A DNA stretch of 64,000 nucleotides from Mastigias papua (GCA_964019165.1 OZ025282.1:11048229-11112228); one strand, 5' to 3'. Positions 47,871 through 59,859 are shown, numbered from the stretch's first letter. Notes: a model not told the origin generated them from the letters alone. A program made the numbers and translations.

Positions 47871-48639
47871 CATAATGGATGGATGCAAACACAGTTAGTA
47901 GGATAATGTCTACCTCAAACTTATTGTCGATAATATAATGGGCAGTTTGATTATCCAAAAGTTCACAACAGCTTCTTCAATTGGACTGTTCCAAAGGTGA
48001 CCATAGCCAGACCACACCCATAGTCCATTGGTTTTGAGATTGAATAACATTATCATAAACAGTATGTTGTTGTTGTTGTCGTTTGCTATTAGTATTCTGT
48101 AAGTGCAGTAATTATCTAATTGTAAGATACATATTTGACATTCCTTTATTCAAGTAGTTACAAGCCCCCTAATCTTAGGTGTTGAGTAGTAGCAATATGG
48201 CAGTAAATATAGAGAAAGTTACAAAAGAAGTTACGAATATAATTTATGAATAGGTCTGCGTAACAAGTAGTTACTTAGAACAAACAAGCAGTAACTTACC
48301 GTGAGTTCGCTGATGTTGCAAGACGAAAGAAAAAAATGATTATATATAAAGCTCTACAGTTGAATACTGATGCTCAAGAAATGAACAACTATGTTGTAAA
48401 AATAAAACACAGACTAACTTGTCATGGATAGATTTCATATCAAGCAAAAGGAAACTAAAGTTTATCCACATTTTGACAGAAGATCTGAAGTAGAAGTTTA
48501 CAACTTTGCTAGTTCCAGTGAAGACCAACACCTACCTTGTGAGAAGAGACTTATCGAAATTTTGCATTAAATTTTTACGTTATGATGTAGGGGACGAGAT
48601 TTATCTAAGAGGGGAAATATGTAGTAATCCTGTGCTAAT
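47871..48639. other. Gene-free stretch
   Basis: No supported gene; probably the 3' non-coding remains of the BEL/Pao element. Confidence 0.35.
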
Positions 48640-48805
48640 TTATCCCATACGTTTAGCACAAGAGGTTCAATGTATCTATGTGCGTGTTGGAGTACATCTA
48701 TAGCTAGTTGCCGAAAAAAGAATGTTGCGTTTTTGGGGTCATTGTTTTGTCAGAATCTTGTGTTTCACTTGCCTCCCACTTCCACACAAATCAGACTGGA
48801 ACCCA
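48640..48805 (+). repeat. Dispersed repeat, copy 2
   Basis: It shares with 47330-47495 the words tgtgcgtgttggag, gttgccgaaaaa, ttgttttgtcagaatct and cctcccacttcca in the same order and orientation, 1.3 kb apart. Confidence 0.7.
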
Positions 48806-49015
48806 AGAGTAGAGGAAAAGGGAGTGTTATACTCGATGGGATAATGTTAAGAGCTGTACTTAGAAATATACTTTAAGCTCTGAGATGGGAGCACCTATAG
48901 CAGCGCATCGAAGTATACCGATGATAACCAAAAATTCCAAATGGTACTGGAAAATTGGATGGTAATGAATGAGATATCAAATTCAATAATTGAACATGAC
49001 GCTCAACATAGTGTC
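48806..49015. other. 3' flank of the DDX59-like exons
   Basis: AT-rich, no feature seen. Confidence 0.3.
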
Positions 49016-50231
49016 TCATCTTCGTTTTCGTCCTGCGTGATCTTTAAGTAAGTCCATTAGATTTCCAGTCGTGACGATATCATTTTTTCTTTTCCTGGTT
49101 TTTCTTCCTCGCTGCTCTTGTTGCTGTTTCAAGTATGGTGAATTCACGAGCTCAGCTGGAAGCTTTACATTTGAATCTCTAAACAGTTCAAATAAACCCA
49201 AGAAAATATCTTTGTTACTATTATTAATGAAGGAAATTGCAAACCCAGTTTTGTTCAGCTTTCCAGCTCTTCCTACTTGGTGGATGTATTCATCAACGGT
49301 AGAGGGCATGTCAAAATTCAATACCTGTGATGAAAAATACGACTCACTTAAGGCCAGTTTGCACTTGAAGGAAATCTTCAGAGAAATGGTCTGCGATTGG
49401 AAAGTCTTTTACTCTCTCTGGGCATAGGCTGATCCGCTCGCGAAATCGGAAAATTAAAAGAGCTCCACTTCCCAGTGAATTCACAAAGATGAGAACCAAT
49501 GTCAGGGAAGCCAGAATTGTCTTTTGCTTCAGTTGATACACGCTTAGAAAATGTGCTCACAACTTGCCCCAAAACTTCGCTCAAATGGACAAAGAACAAG
49601 CTGAAGGACAGCTTGAAAAAGAAAGCAAAGAAAAGAAGCTAATAGAAGGAGAAAGAACAGCACAAAGACAAGAGAATACGGAAGAGGGAAGAAGAACAGG
49701 GAAGACTGCTATGGCACTATTTTAAATTGATTGCTGTGAAACATATAACCTAACTCTCGTTTTTAAAGCGACATTCATCCAGATAGTCTTTATTTTGCAG
49801 CGCAAAAAGATTAATCGAAGAAAGGCATTATAGTAAATAGGAATTCAATCATTTATATATTTGCTCTACTGCAATTGAATTTTGGCATTTTGATTATCCG
49901 TGGAGCTAAATTCTTCATAATGCACTGCCCTGAATCGGACTTGTTCTTGCAGTTCCTGTGTTCCTGCAAAGAAACCGACTTCTGCGAAGCCAAAAAACTG
50001 CTATGCATGGAAATATGAATTCAGTAATGAATGAAAATACCAAATAACAGTAAGCTAATGAATGAAAAACTTGAAAATTACCATGACAACATTGAGAAGA
50101 TCAATGCCTCTACCAAGCACAGAAGTAGAAACAATGGCTTGGTAGCTGCCATTCTGAAAGTCTTGTAGAATTTGTGTTCTCATTTGCTGTGGTTTATCAC
50201 TATGAAGTGAGGCACAAGGGATATCACAGAC
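49016..50231 (-). CDS. DDX59: C-terminal exons of a DDX59-type DEAD-box RNA helicase (5' part not found)
   Basis: Exons 50231-50082 and 49324-49016 (stop) have clean GT-AG borders and join in phase 0. The first reads SLHSDKPQQMRTQILQDFQN and then STSVLGRGIDLLNVV (helicase motif V). The second reads VLNFDMPSTVDEYIHQVGRA (motif VI region; HQVGRAGKLNKTG) and then LPAELVNSPYLKQQQEQR and a C-terminal TTGNLMDLLKDHAGRKRR. The NSPYL...NLMD(L/I) tail is characteristic of DDX59, an RNA helicase linked to ciliary/Hedgehog defects in mammals. I find no exons for the zinc-finger HIT domain, Q motif, Walker A or DEAD box up to 64 kb on this strand, so it may be a 3' fragment or a gene with very long introns. 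Confidence 0.87.
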
Positions 50232-50849
50232 CTAAAAGAGAGATTTTTATAGAATAAATACTTACATTAACTCCTAACTTCCTACATCGTCAATACGTAG
50301 TTTTAGGCATCAACATGGGTGATACTACCAAAACACTGCTTTCAATTATTACACTTTTGACACAAGAAAGCAAAGGATTTAATGACGGGAAGCAATATTG
50401 GTCATGGCTTTAAATGTTTTATCCGACATTGCTGGAGTTAGAGCAAAGCCGAAGGTCCCTAAAGGCCTTGAGACCACAAAAGGATCCCTGAAATGTGTTT
50501 TCCCACGTTTCCGCCTTATTTGGTGTGAAAAATGGGGAATTCTTTTGAAAGTGCAACTCATATGCCTATTCAAGAGAGTTGGGTGTCACTTTACGGAATC
50601 CAAGTAGCCAATCGAGTTATACTTAGTCGCTAAAGAATAGCTCATAGACAATAAAGCCGTCTTGCTTAAAAGTGATCTCGTTCATCACCGTACTAGAGTG
50701 AGATACACCTGTCACCACAATAGCATAAGTAACAAGAATAAGGGGTGATTTCTAGGAGGCTCGGGGGCAGAGCTTCCTTGTTGATATCGAGGATCATTCT
50801 GGGAACCCAACTTCTTGTAAAGCTAGAGATAAGTTACATCGATCTTGCC
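50232..50849. other. Gene-free stretch upstream of the DDX59-like exons
   Basis: I searched for the preceding helicase exons (the motif IV region) and saw none. The overlapping frames at 50379-50607 on both strands are unassigned. Confidence 0.4.
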
Positions 50850-51560
50850 TTCTAAAGTTCCCCTTTTGCCCGTTACATATTTAAATCGTGTTATCTTTGC
50901 GGATCTTGATGTGCAGTACATGGATGTACGTCCTTCAGTGAAAACAAGTAGAGACTGTGGCCTTGCCTATCTCTCGTATAAAAAGAATAGTCTAATGGAA
51001 GAAATAAAATCTAGCGTTGTCTTTTAATGCATGAAAGTCTAAGCAGCGAGAGCTTGGAACCTAATTTCTTCGTCTATTTGTTGATGTCCTCCTCTTGGAG
51101 AAAATTCGTTGATATTGTATAAGTCCGTAGGGAGGTGACATAGATTGGGGGTTATTGTATCACGTCATGAGGTAAAACAACTATTCAATAGATCTCAGAA
51201 TACAATCTCAGAAATTATTGAAGTGCCCGTCCGTGCTGCCTTATCACTGCCTACGGGAATGATGTGTAGCCAAAGTTGCTTTGTTTCTCATCTAACAGGA
51301 ATGGCGCCATTGGAGTATGGAGGCATTAATCGGAACATTATTCAAGAAACTTTTTACGCTGTAGTTTGCTTTTCACTGTAAATTTTAATCTGGCAGATAC
51401 CTTTCTGGGCCAGTCTTGAAGAGTGAAATTTGAAAAATTTTCCGTCGCTTCGGACCCTACCATGGTGGATCCTCCCATGACATAAATGGAGGCATTGAGC
51501 CTTCTCATAACTCCCCCTAGGTCACTTTGCAGATTGGTAAGCGCCACGATTGGGGTAGGT
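50850..51560 (+). repeat. Interspersed repeat, copy 1
   Basis: Shared order of words with the inverted copy at 54690-55320: gagactgtggccttgccta, gaacctaatttcttcgtcta, gttgatattgta, gggaatgatgt...agccaaagttgctttgtt, ttttcactgtaaattttaatctggcaga, and accatggtggatcctcc. A third partial copy is at 62420-62570. There is no clear open frame; it may be a non-autonomous element. Confidence 0.8.
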
Positions 51561-52141
51561 GTACCCCTCTCCTCTAAAAAGATCCCCTTCGCTACAGCCT
51601 CTTCTGAGCACGAACAATATTATTCCAAGCTCTATTCTCCTGACAGAATTTTTAGAGTGGCTTTTTGAGCGGAATGGACATAGTTGCAGGCCTGGTTGTC
51701 ACGCCCCAAATACTTCCCAGAAAGTGAGAAAATTCTTGTGAATTTTCAGAGATAAAACATATTTATCTTGACTTTATTGTATTGGAAGAGTTTTTTCACT
51801 GCTAAACATAAAACGAACAGCTACAAATCTATTATAAAACGAACAAGCTATCTAGTTCAGTCGAAACATGTGAACGAATCTCCAACACTTAACATTTTAT
51901 CGGTTTGTATTGAAATTGAACATAGAATGTGGTAAGAAAAGTCGGTGAAAGTTTTGCTACCCCCCCCCCTCCCCCCAATACTTGAAATATCAATACGCCA
52001 CTGAGTCTAAACAACAAGCAGTTTAATTGAAAATATCAGAGTATTTCATCAATCAATCATCAATATCAAGGCTCTTCTGTGGTTCTTATACTAAACATTC
52101 TCTGCAAGCTCCGGACTTCTCTGAGAAACATTTAACCAATA
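51561..52141. other. Gene-free stretch with one transposon end
   Basis: At about 51955-52008 a C-run followed by aatacgccactg resembles the right end of a hAT-like element (CAGTGGCGTA in reverse). The matching left end was not found. Otherwise nothing supported. Confidence 0.4.
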
Positions 52142-52594
52142 TACCGTATATACTCAAATATAAGCCTAGTTTTTTCAAAATTCTCCTTGTCAAAATAGTA
52201 CATTTGGTTTATACACGAGTGACTGAAATGGAGGAATTTTTTCACAATGTAAATCAAGTTGACCAAATCAAAATGGCTGCGCCCTGTGATTACATGAGAA
52301 CGTTGAAATTGCAATTCATTTGAAAAAATATACACAGTTAAGTCATGCAGATGAGATACTGCTTATTGCAGTTTATTGGAGTTTTATACAAGCTTTTCTC
52401 TATGAATATTGATTCAGGACAACTAGCATAAATGGTACTTTGGAAAAATCAAACTGGCACTTTTTATGGTAGGCTTATACACGGGTTCCTGCAAAAATAA
52501 TCAATTTATTGACCAGAGTTAGGACTAAGCATATATTAGACCAGGTTAGCCTATAGGCTATTCGAGGTAGGCCTATATTCGAGAATATACGGTA
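52142..52594. mobile_element. Inverted-repeat element, TACCGTATAT(A/T)CTC ends
   Basis: The left end TACCGTATATACTCAAATAT (then AAGCCTA) and the inverted right end TACCGTATATTCTCGAATAT (then AGGCCTA) match closely. The interior of the 453-bp element has several (g)gcttatac / gtttatacacg words. No coding capacity. Confidence 0.85.
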
Positions 52595-53472
52595 GCTATC
52601 TATCATCGTGCGCACAGACCTTTTCTGCTGCACCAGGTTGCCATTTCATTGGTCAAGGCTGGTATAAAAACAGCAAATTTAAAAAACATCGCGCTCACAG
52701 ACTCAGCTGTTATTTTTCACTATTGAGTTGCTATGCTTCATAAATCTGACTTCCCGGATGTCATCTTGTGGCACACAGCAACGCGGCACAGCCATGGAGA
52801 ACTAAACCCTATGGTTTCTTGTAGATGAATAGGAAAAGAGCTGGAAATTCGACGAAGAGGTACATATTAGGATATAGCCTGAAGGACTGGATACAAGAAC
52901 GTTTCGCTCGGAAAAGCTAACATCTTCCGAGAACAAGCGCAAACCCTCTGTATCCGCCCCTTATCTCGTACCGTATTCATCATCGTCTTCGTGTACGCGG
53001 AAGGCCAATACGGTATAAAAACATAAGATTAAAATGAATTCGATACCGTGTAAACGGCGTCATAAAATTCGTTGCAAACAACATCCCCTACACAAGTACT
53101 TAACCAATATTCGAAATGAGGTCCAGTCGTCATGGTGTACTGCTAGACGTTATAAGAGAGTCCACAAAACCCAACGAAGATGATCCCGTCCCTATTCCTG
53201 TATGACTAAGTGTCATGTACCGCATACTGTCGAAGGTTGTCAACGATCATTTCCTGTACACGTGTTCTTATGCATATATCATATGCAAACAATTGCGGGT
53301 ACATGAAACCAGATGATAACTGACACTTACAGACCAGACTCAGCTGCGGAGTACGCTGTCTCTTTCAATGTCGATCGAATGCGCAGAATCAGTGACTTCT
53401 GTTATCTAGGAAGTAAATAATACCTTCCGTCGTCTGATAAATGAACGCAGATTTACTTCGGTAGGTTGCAAA
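52595..53472. other. Upstream region of the collagen-Ig gene
   Basis: Contains several cgtaccgtatt / acggtataaaa words (52967-53020) that look like fragments of the preceding element type. The promoter of the downstream gene should be here, but no core element is convincing. Confidence 0.35.
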
Positions 53473-56400
53473 ATGGGGACTCCTCAAAAACAAGAACAGA
53501 CTAGAACACCGTGGTACCTTGGAAGTATTGTTGTTTTGTTTTTTATCAGTTGTGGAACCATCACATATACAATAACGGTAACAAGGCAACTGTCTACTTC
53601 CATAACAAACCTTCGCGAAGAAATGGAAGCTGGGAGAGAACAGTTGAATCGCATGTTTGACAAGCGAATAACTTGGCTTGAACGAAACTACATTCAACAA
53701 CCCCTCGATGTCATGCATGGAGATAAACATGGCGAAATCCAAAGTAAGATACTATGAGACCTACATTAAATGTGTATTTAGTTATCCGGTGCTCACTACC
53801 TCAGTTATAGAGTTTCGATTTTTCGGTGTGATTCATGTATGATTCTTTTAGTGTGCTAGGATTAGTTCCAGGAGCGCAACAAGGAATTTTCGACGGCAGG
53901 GGTCAAGTCCACATAAAAAGGCACACCAAAAATTCTTCTTCAAACTTTGAACCTTCAAACTTCAAACCTCTTGAAGAATACAGCTTGGAATATTATTCTA
54001 GGTTAGAAGAGGCCATAGCAAAGGGGATGTTTAGGAAAGAGGGGCACAGCTACTCCAGTTGTGGTGATTACATGTCTACTAAGTGACCTTAGGGGGGAGC
54101 TGTGCAGGCACGCCGGGGGGGGCTAGGGGGCTTCAGCCCCCCCCCCCACTATTTTGCTCATGTATGATGTCAAGATTGAGGCATTCGATCCAATAAGAAA
54201 GGATATTTCCCTTTTCCGAGTTAAAGTTCACTCACCTTTAAAAGTACCAGAGCTGGAGTCATCAGGACCTATTGGAGGTAAATAACCCAAGTGTTTTCAA
54301 AACGTGGTGACATAGACTGGTCCAAAAGTCTCATCAACATGTAAAGTCAGGGAAGGGGTCTGTGTTCTTGGTTTTCTTGGTCGCCTAGAACTTAACATGA
54401 TCTCATTGCTCTGAAAACATGTCTCTATCATTTTACCTGACCTGACCACAATCTTTATAGAGTAGCAATAAGGTCTATTCAGTTTTCTCACCAACACTTA
54501 AATGATGTTATCTGCCATTTTCTACCAAGACAGGATGCATATCTATATTCACACAGGGCGTTTCCCACTGAATCAAAAGGGCGTGGATTGCAAACGTTTC
54601 AGGGGCAGAGCCCTTGACCCTATTTTTACATGCTTCCATATGGACTTACAACTCATCCCCAGCCCCCCCACTTCAGAAATATGCTCCGGCGTCCCTGTTG
54701 TGGGAAGGCTCAATGCCTCCTTTTGTGACGTAGGAGGATCCACCATGGTTGGGTCCGACGCGGCAGAAAATTTTCAAATTTCACCCCTCTAGACTGACCC
54801 AGAAAAGCATCTGCCAGGCTAAAATTTGGCTGATTTGTATAGTGCTCAATGGAGGACCCACAGAAAATCTACAATGAAAAGTAAACTTCAGAGTAAGAAG
54901 TTTCATGAAAAATGTTCCGGTTGAAGCCCTCCTTACTCCAAAGACGCAACGCCTGATGGATGAGAAACAAAGCAACTTTGGCTAAACATCATTCCCGTAG
55001 GAAGTGGTGGGCAGGGCGAGCAGGTCCTCAAATAATTTCTGAGATTGTATTTCGAGATGTATTTGCCCCCCCCCCCCAGTCTGTGTCTGCTCACCACGGA
55101 ACTGTACAATATCAATGGCTTTTCTCTACGAGGAAAAATCAACAAAATAGACAAAGAAATTAGGCTCCATGCTCTCGCCCAAGGAATAAAACACAATGCT
55201 AAATTTTATTCATCCCATTAGAATCTTCCTTTCATATGAGGGATAGGCAAGGTCACAGTCTCTGGTTGTTTTCACTGAGGGAAGTTTTCAACTGTCCCCA
55301 AAGCAGAAATATCATGAGGAGTAGGTGATAGTCGTTATCTGCTTGCAAGTGATCCTAATCTTCTGAATGCGATGATGCAAAAAATGCTGGAATGTACCAT
55401 TTATGTAGAGGCACTGAGTCAAACTTCAGAATTCTAGGAGGACCATCTCCTTGGTACCTCTTGGCTACGTGCCTGGCTTAAAACATAGAAGAATATTCAA
55501 GATTTTGCCACTTTCGAGTCTATGGATAATTATAATAGGATCTATTCAGTAAAAATTCAATGAATAGTTCTAAACTTTTCTAAGAAAAAGGACACTTTTA
55601 TGATTTTGAAAAAGGAGCAGGGGTCTGAATCCCCATGACCCCCCCCCCTATACTAGCGGGCCTGAGCTCGGACCAATATTATGCATTTGACACACAAGAA
55701 AATCAAAACGTGCATTTCCACATGCTACGTAAATGCCGTGTAAGTTGATTACACACAATTCAATCACCAGATACGCAATTTGATTTATTTTTTTACGAAC
55801 ATTTCCATTGACACATGGCAGTTGGCTACACGCATATTTGCAATGTAATTCATTTGATTTCTGTACGAAAATTTCAATGACAATAGGGCCAAGTTGGCAA
55901 GGAAACAGAGTACTAATTAGTTGTTAAAAACTTTTTCAAGCCCCCTAAAGTAGCTAACACAAGAATAATTCCTCCCAGCAAGTATCGTTTATTTTATCAA
56001 TTTTCTTAACATACTGTTACAAAATGAAGCTTAAGATACTGCTACGTCATAAGGTTCTGTTTTCATAGCAAAATAATTGTTCTATTGATATTGCTTCAAA
56101 CTGATTTTTGACTCATTTTTACTTGCTGCACCAAAATATCGGAGCCATAATTATTTGGGGATTTTGCTGCTCAACAGAGAAAACCAAATAGCTTGGATTG
56201 CTAAATTCATATATTCACATGATAGCAAAAAATCCGACCCCCCGCTACTTCCAATCCTCGCTGATTGAATTTTCCAGAATATTTTAACCCCCTCCGCTAA
56301 TTTCGAACCTCCTGGTAATTAGGCACCGAGGAGTATTGCGCGCAGAATATCCCCCAAGCGCAAGTTTAATGCGCTTCCTACCACTTGCGTTTCCTACCAC

Positions 56401-59400
56401 TTGTGCAGAATATCCCCCAAGCATAAGTGGTAGGAAACGTATAGAGAATGAATTAACTTTGTCGTGCTTTACTCTCTGAAAAGTTCTAGAAGTTGAAGGC
56501 AGAATAGTAAGCTCTATAGTTCTTCTTTAAAAAAGCATCGTCGTTTTAATAAGATGCTGTAATACCTCTATCCTTTAATTCACTAGGAAAGTACCTTCCT
56601 GATATACTTAGGCTAAAGCAATTAACTACGAATGACAACAAAGTATCTCAATTTTCTTTTAGGATCTTTCCAGAAACAACAGCGATTGCTGATGCTTTCC
56701 TTCTGTCCACTGTGTCTAATTGAATATTCATATCTATGATCGCATTCATTGAACTCTCACAAATAGCATTACTAACAGTTACCTTCGGGGTCTGTTGATT
56801 CACATGGCCAATCATACATGGTTAGGTAGAGCTAAAACCAAGCGGTTAAATCTACAGCAAAATGGTATACCACATGTGACAAGTATTTCTTTGAGCATGC
56901 AGAGTGAAAAGCTTGTTGTCGCCGGACTTACAAATAAGTCCCCTTTAGAATACACTAGCCTACTCAAAAATTCTTTAACTAAATTCGTGTAAGTTTAGTT
57001 GAACTGATATTACCTGGCAAAGTAAATCGAAATTTTACATCAAACTTCATTAAGCGAATAAGTTATTGCGCAGCCAGCACTATGTGAATTGATTGCTTTA
57101 TTCAAACCATGAAAGAAGCAAGGTAAAATGTTTGCTGTATATGTCCTTGAGATAAATTCCATACAAGAATGAAGGAAGAAAAGGTGGGATAAACAAGCAA
57201 GAAGTTAATTTTTCGTGGCATAATTATGGCGTGATTGGGGAATTCAGTACAAACTATTGCATGCAATGCTAATAAATTCCTGCCGTTCAAAACTACTACA
57301 AACGATCTGCTAATTGTCAAATCCTTTCTTACATCCAAACACAGCTTCTAAATCGGTATAGAAAGACTCACTTTACTGAAAAAGTATCGTACATTAAGTA
57401 TAACGCAAAAGTCGTACCTTTTTGCGAGTCTCAGCAAAACAAAAGTTGAAAAATGATTAAGCATTCATCAAACTTTACATAAAAACGTTAGATTTCTTTT
57501 ACCAATAGTGAACATCATGTCACACGGTCACACATAGCTGTATAATGTCAAAACATTTTGAAATTTAGTACTATTCTCCTTCACAAATGTCTTTATGAAC
57601 CATACGTCGGTTTAAATGCTACCTAAAGCTGTAAGCAAGTGGTGTTCAGTCACAGAATTGCTATATTTAGTTACAGAACTGCCATATTTAGTTACAGAAT
57701 TGCCATATTTAGTTTCAGAATTGCCACATTTAGTTACATAATTGCTATATTTAGCTACAGAGTTGCTACACTTAGTTACAGAATTGTTGTAAACAATTAT
57801 GTCCTTTCCAGGGATTTTGAAGAAACGGGGAATTCGATCAGTCACTGACAATACTGATGTATGGAAGATGATGCGAAGCCTAACAGCAAGATCAAATAAT
57901 ACAGTGATCATGCCTGTTTTGATAGGAGGTGGAATAAAGCTCACTGGACCTAGGGGAAAACCTGGACCTAGAGGAAAATCTGGACCAATTGGACCCAAAG
58001 GAGCAAAAGGAGATCAAGGTATGAATGGTTCTAAAGGACAAAAGGGTGATCGAGGGGATTTCGGACAAAAGGGAGACAAAGGAGAACGTGGACTGAAAGG
58101 AGAAAAAGGCGATTCAATAGAAATACCAAGAATTGTAGTGCAACCCGTGAATCAGACTGTTCTAGAGGGCAATGTAGCAACCTTTGTTTGTGAGGCAATT
58201 GGGAATCCATCACCGGTGGTTAAAGTGACACGGAATAACAAAACAATGGATGGGAGGTATAGAAGACTTGGGGAAGGCATGCTTGAAATTATAAATGTTA
58301 CAAAAGAGGATGAAGGAGATATAATATGTAGTGCTAGAAGTGTGCTAGGAGAAGAGAGGAAGAAAGCAAAACTTACTGTCCTAGGTATACATGTTTTGCA
58401 TTATAAAGTATATGATATGATTTCATGTGATAAATGATGTTACATGACGTGATATGTAATATATTGTACTTTATTATATTCTACTATATTATATGATAGC
58501 ATATCATACTATATAGTATTATATTTTATTTTTAATACAATAGTAAATCTTAGCATAATTTATCTTATCACTTTACATTGTGGTATATTTCACTGTGCAA
58601 TATCGTATTGTAAAAATACTACATCCTATAATGTTGTATTACATGTAATATCATACTAATTTATGCACTACCAGTCAATGCCTAGTGACTCAGTTGATGC
58701 TTAAAAATCATAATTTATTCTAATTGCAGTTAAAGCAAATGCAGACATACCTGAAGAAATTATTGAAGGAGAGGAAGGGTATGATATAGCAATACCATGC
58801 AAAGTTGAAGGGGTGCCATTACCAAAAATAACGTGGTATCGATCTGCAACTTCTTTGCCTACCAATGCCGAGCACAACCGAATAACAAACACATTGGTGA
58901 TAAAGAATGCTACAAGAGGAGATGGCGGTCAATACATCTGCAATGCAGAAAATTATCTTAGAAATTCGACAGACGCTGTCAATGTACAAATAAAGAAAAA
59001 GCTGTCATTTTTATTTAAAACAGCTAACACTCTCGAAACTCTGACATTGGATTATATTAGAATTTACTGCCTTTATGAAAATGGAGTGCAACCAATTAAT
59101 GTAACTTGGCTTAAAGATAACAAGAAAGTGCAAAGTGGAGTGCGTTTGTTCAAAGAGAATCAAGTTCTTTCTATATCAAGTATAGACAAAGATGACGCAG
59201 GCAGTTATAAATGCATTGTCCAATCAAAATACTCCACCCTATTGCACGAAACGAGGGTATTTGTAGCAATTCCAAAAACGTGCAATGACATTCGGAGATT
59301 AGGGAGAAGACAATCTAAGTTTTACACTATCTATCCATTAAACGGAAGGCCAGCAGTAGTGTATTGCGATATGACAAGCAAGAGCTACAAGGGAGTTACA

Positions 59401-59859
59401 GTTATATCGCATGACAGCGAGTCACGAACACCTGTAAAAGGACTCGAAGATCCTGGAAGATATAAGAGGATTCTTACATATAATACTCCAATGCAGCTGA
59501 TAAAGGCAATAATCGCAGTTTCAAGTTCGTGTGAGCAGTACATAAAATATGAATGCAGCGGTAGTGTAATATTTAGTGGAAACACCCAATTCGCATGGTG
59601 GGTATCATCTTCCGGGCAGAAAATGAATAATTGGGGAGGAGTTGATCACACAAAAGCAGGCTGCTCCTGCAGTTTGACTGGGTCATGCTCAACAAAACAA
59701 AAATGCAACTGTGATGCTAATGATGACGGAGTATGGCGGGAAGATTCAGGGTTTTTAAAAGAGAAAGAATACCTACCAATTACTGAGGTCAGATTTGGGG
59801 ATACTGGAGACAGCACTGAAGAAGGATATCATACTATAGGCAAACTTAGATGCTACTAG
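53473..59859 (+). CDS. Type II membrane protein: coiled stalk, collagen repeat, three Ig domains, Caspr-type fibrinogen-like domain (657 residues)
   Basis: Exons 53473-53743, 57812-58384 and 58730-59859 (stop), GT-AG, both junctions phase 1. Residues 1-13 are cytoplasmic and polar; 14-38 form a signal anchor (WYLGSIVVLFFISCGTITYT); 39-80 a charged, coiled-coil-like stalk (ITNLREEMEAGREQLNR). Residues 136-192 are 19 uninterrupted Gly-X-Y triplets (GPRGKPGPRGKSGP...). Ig domains cover about 195-282 (C217, C262), 283-369 (C305, W317, C352) and 370-462 (C395, W408, C443); the first lacks the core Trp. The C-terminal domain (466-657) starts CNDIRRLGRRQS and continues AVVYCDMTS, SSSCEQYIKYECSGSV, CNCDANDDGVWREDSGFLK and GKLRCY, the signature of the fibrinogen-like domain of Caspr/neurexin IV. 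The layout recalls colmedins but with a different head. Probably a trimeric cell-surface adhesion or recognition protein. Confidence 0.92.
54103..55668. mobile_element. Possible composite hAT-like element in the first intron of the collagen-Ig gene
   Basis: The left end CAGGCACGCCGG + G-run and the inverted right end CAGGCCCGCTAG + G-run resemble each other and the termini of the 1945-2591 element. The left G-run/cttcagcccc context is nearly the same as that element's right end. The 1.57-kb interior includes the inverted interspersed repeat copy. Terminal matching is imperfect, so the two ends may belong to separate insertions. Confidence 0.4.
54690..55320 (-). repeat. Interspersed repeat, copy 2 (inverted relative to copy 1)
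   Basis: It reads as the reverse complement of 50850-51560 over several hundred bases: aggaggatccaccatggt, ggctaaaatttggctg, caatggaggacccacagaaa, aagcaactttggctaaacat, ttaggctccatgctctcgcc and aggcaaggtcacagtctct. The pair flanks the first coding exon of the collagen-Ig gene. Confidence 0.8.
55905..56336. mobile_element. TACTCT-family inverted-repeat element, copy B
   Basis: It has the same orientation as copy A at 40610-41106 and closely similar across about 370 bp (acaagaataattcctcccag ... aatttcgaacctcctggtaa). The right end ttaggcaccgaggagta is intact; the left TACTCT...GGTGCC end appears lost. It lies in the first intron of the collagen-Ig gene. Confidence 0.83.
57644..57790. repeat. 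21-bp minisatellite just before a splice acceptor
   Basis: Seven units of ATTTAGTTACAGAATTGCCAT (with variants) end 21 bp before the acceptor of the collagen exon (gtcctttccag|GG at 57811/57812). Every unit carries TTTAG and most carry TTACAG. Because 21 is divisible by 3, the array stays open in several frames on both strands. Confidence 0.93.

Noticed and set aside
53389..53742. 117-codon minus-strand frame
   Set aside because: Antisense to the membrane-anchor exon, which has the stronger support from splice phase and domain logic.
57612..57998. Minus-strand frame with Pro/Gly-rich start and NSVTKYG repeats
   Set aside because: Antisense of the collagen exon and of the 21-bp minisatellite, no independent support.
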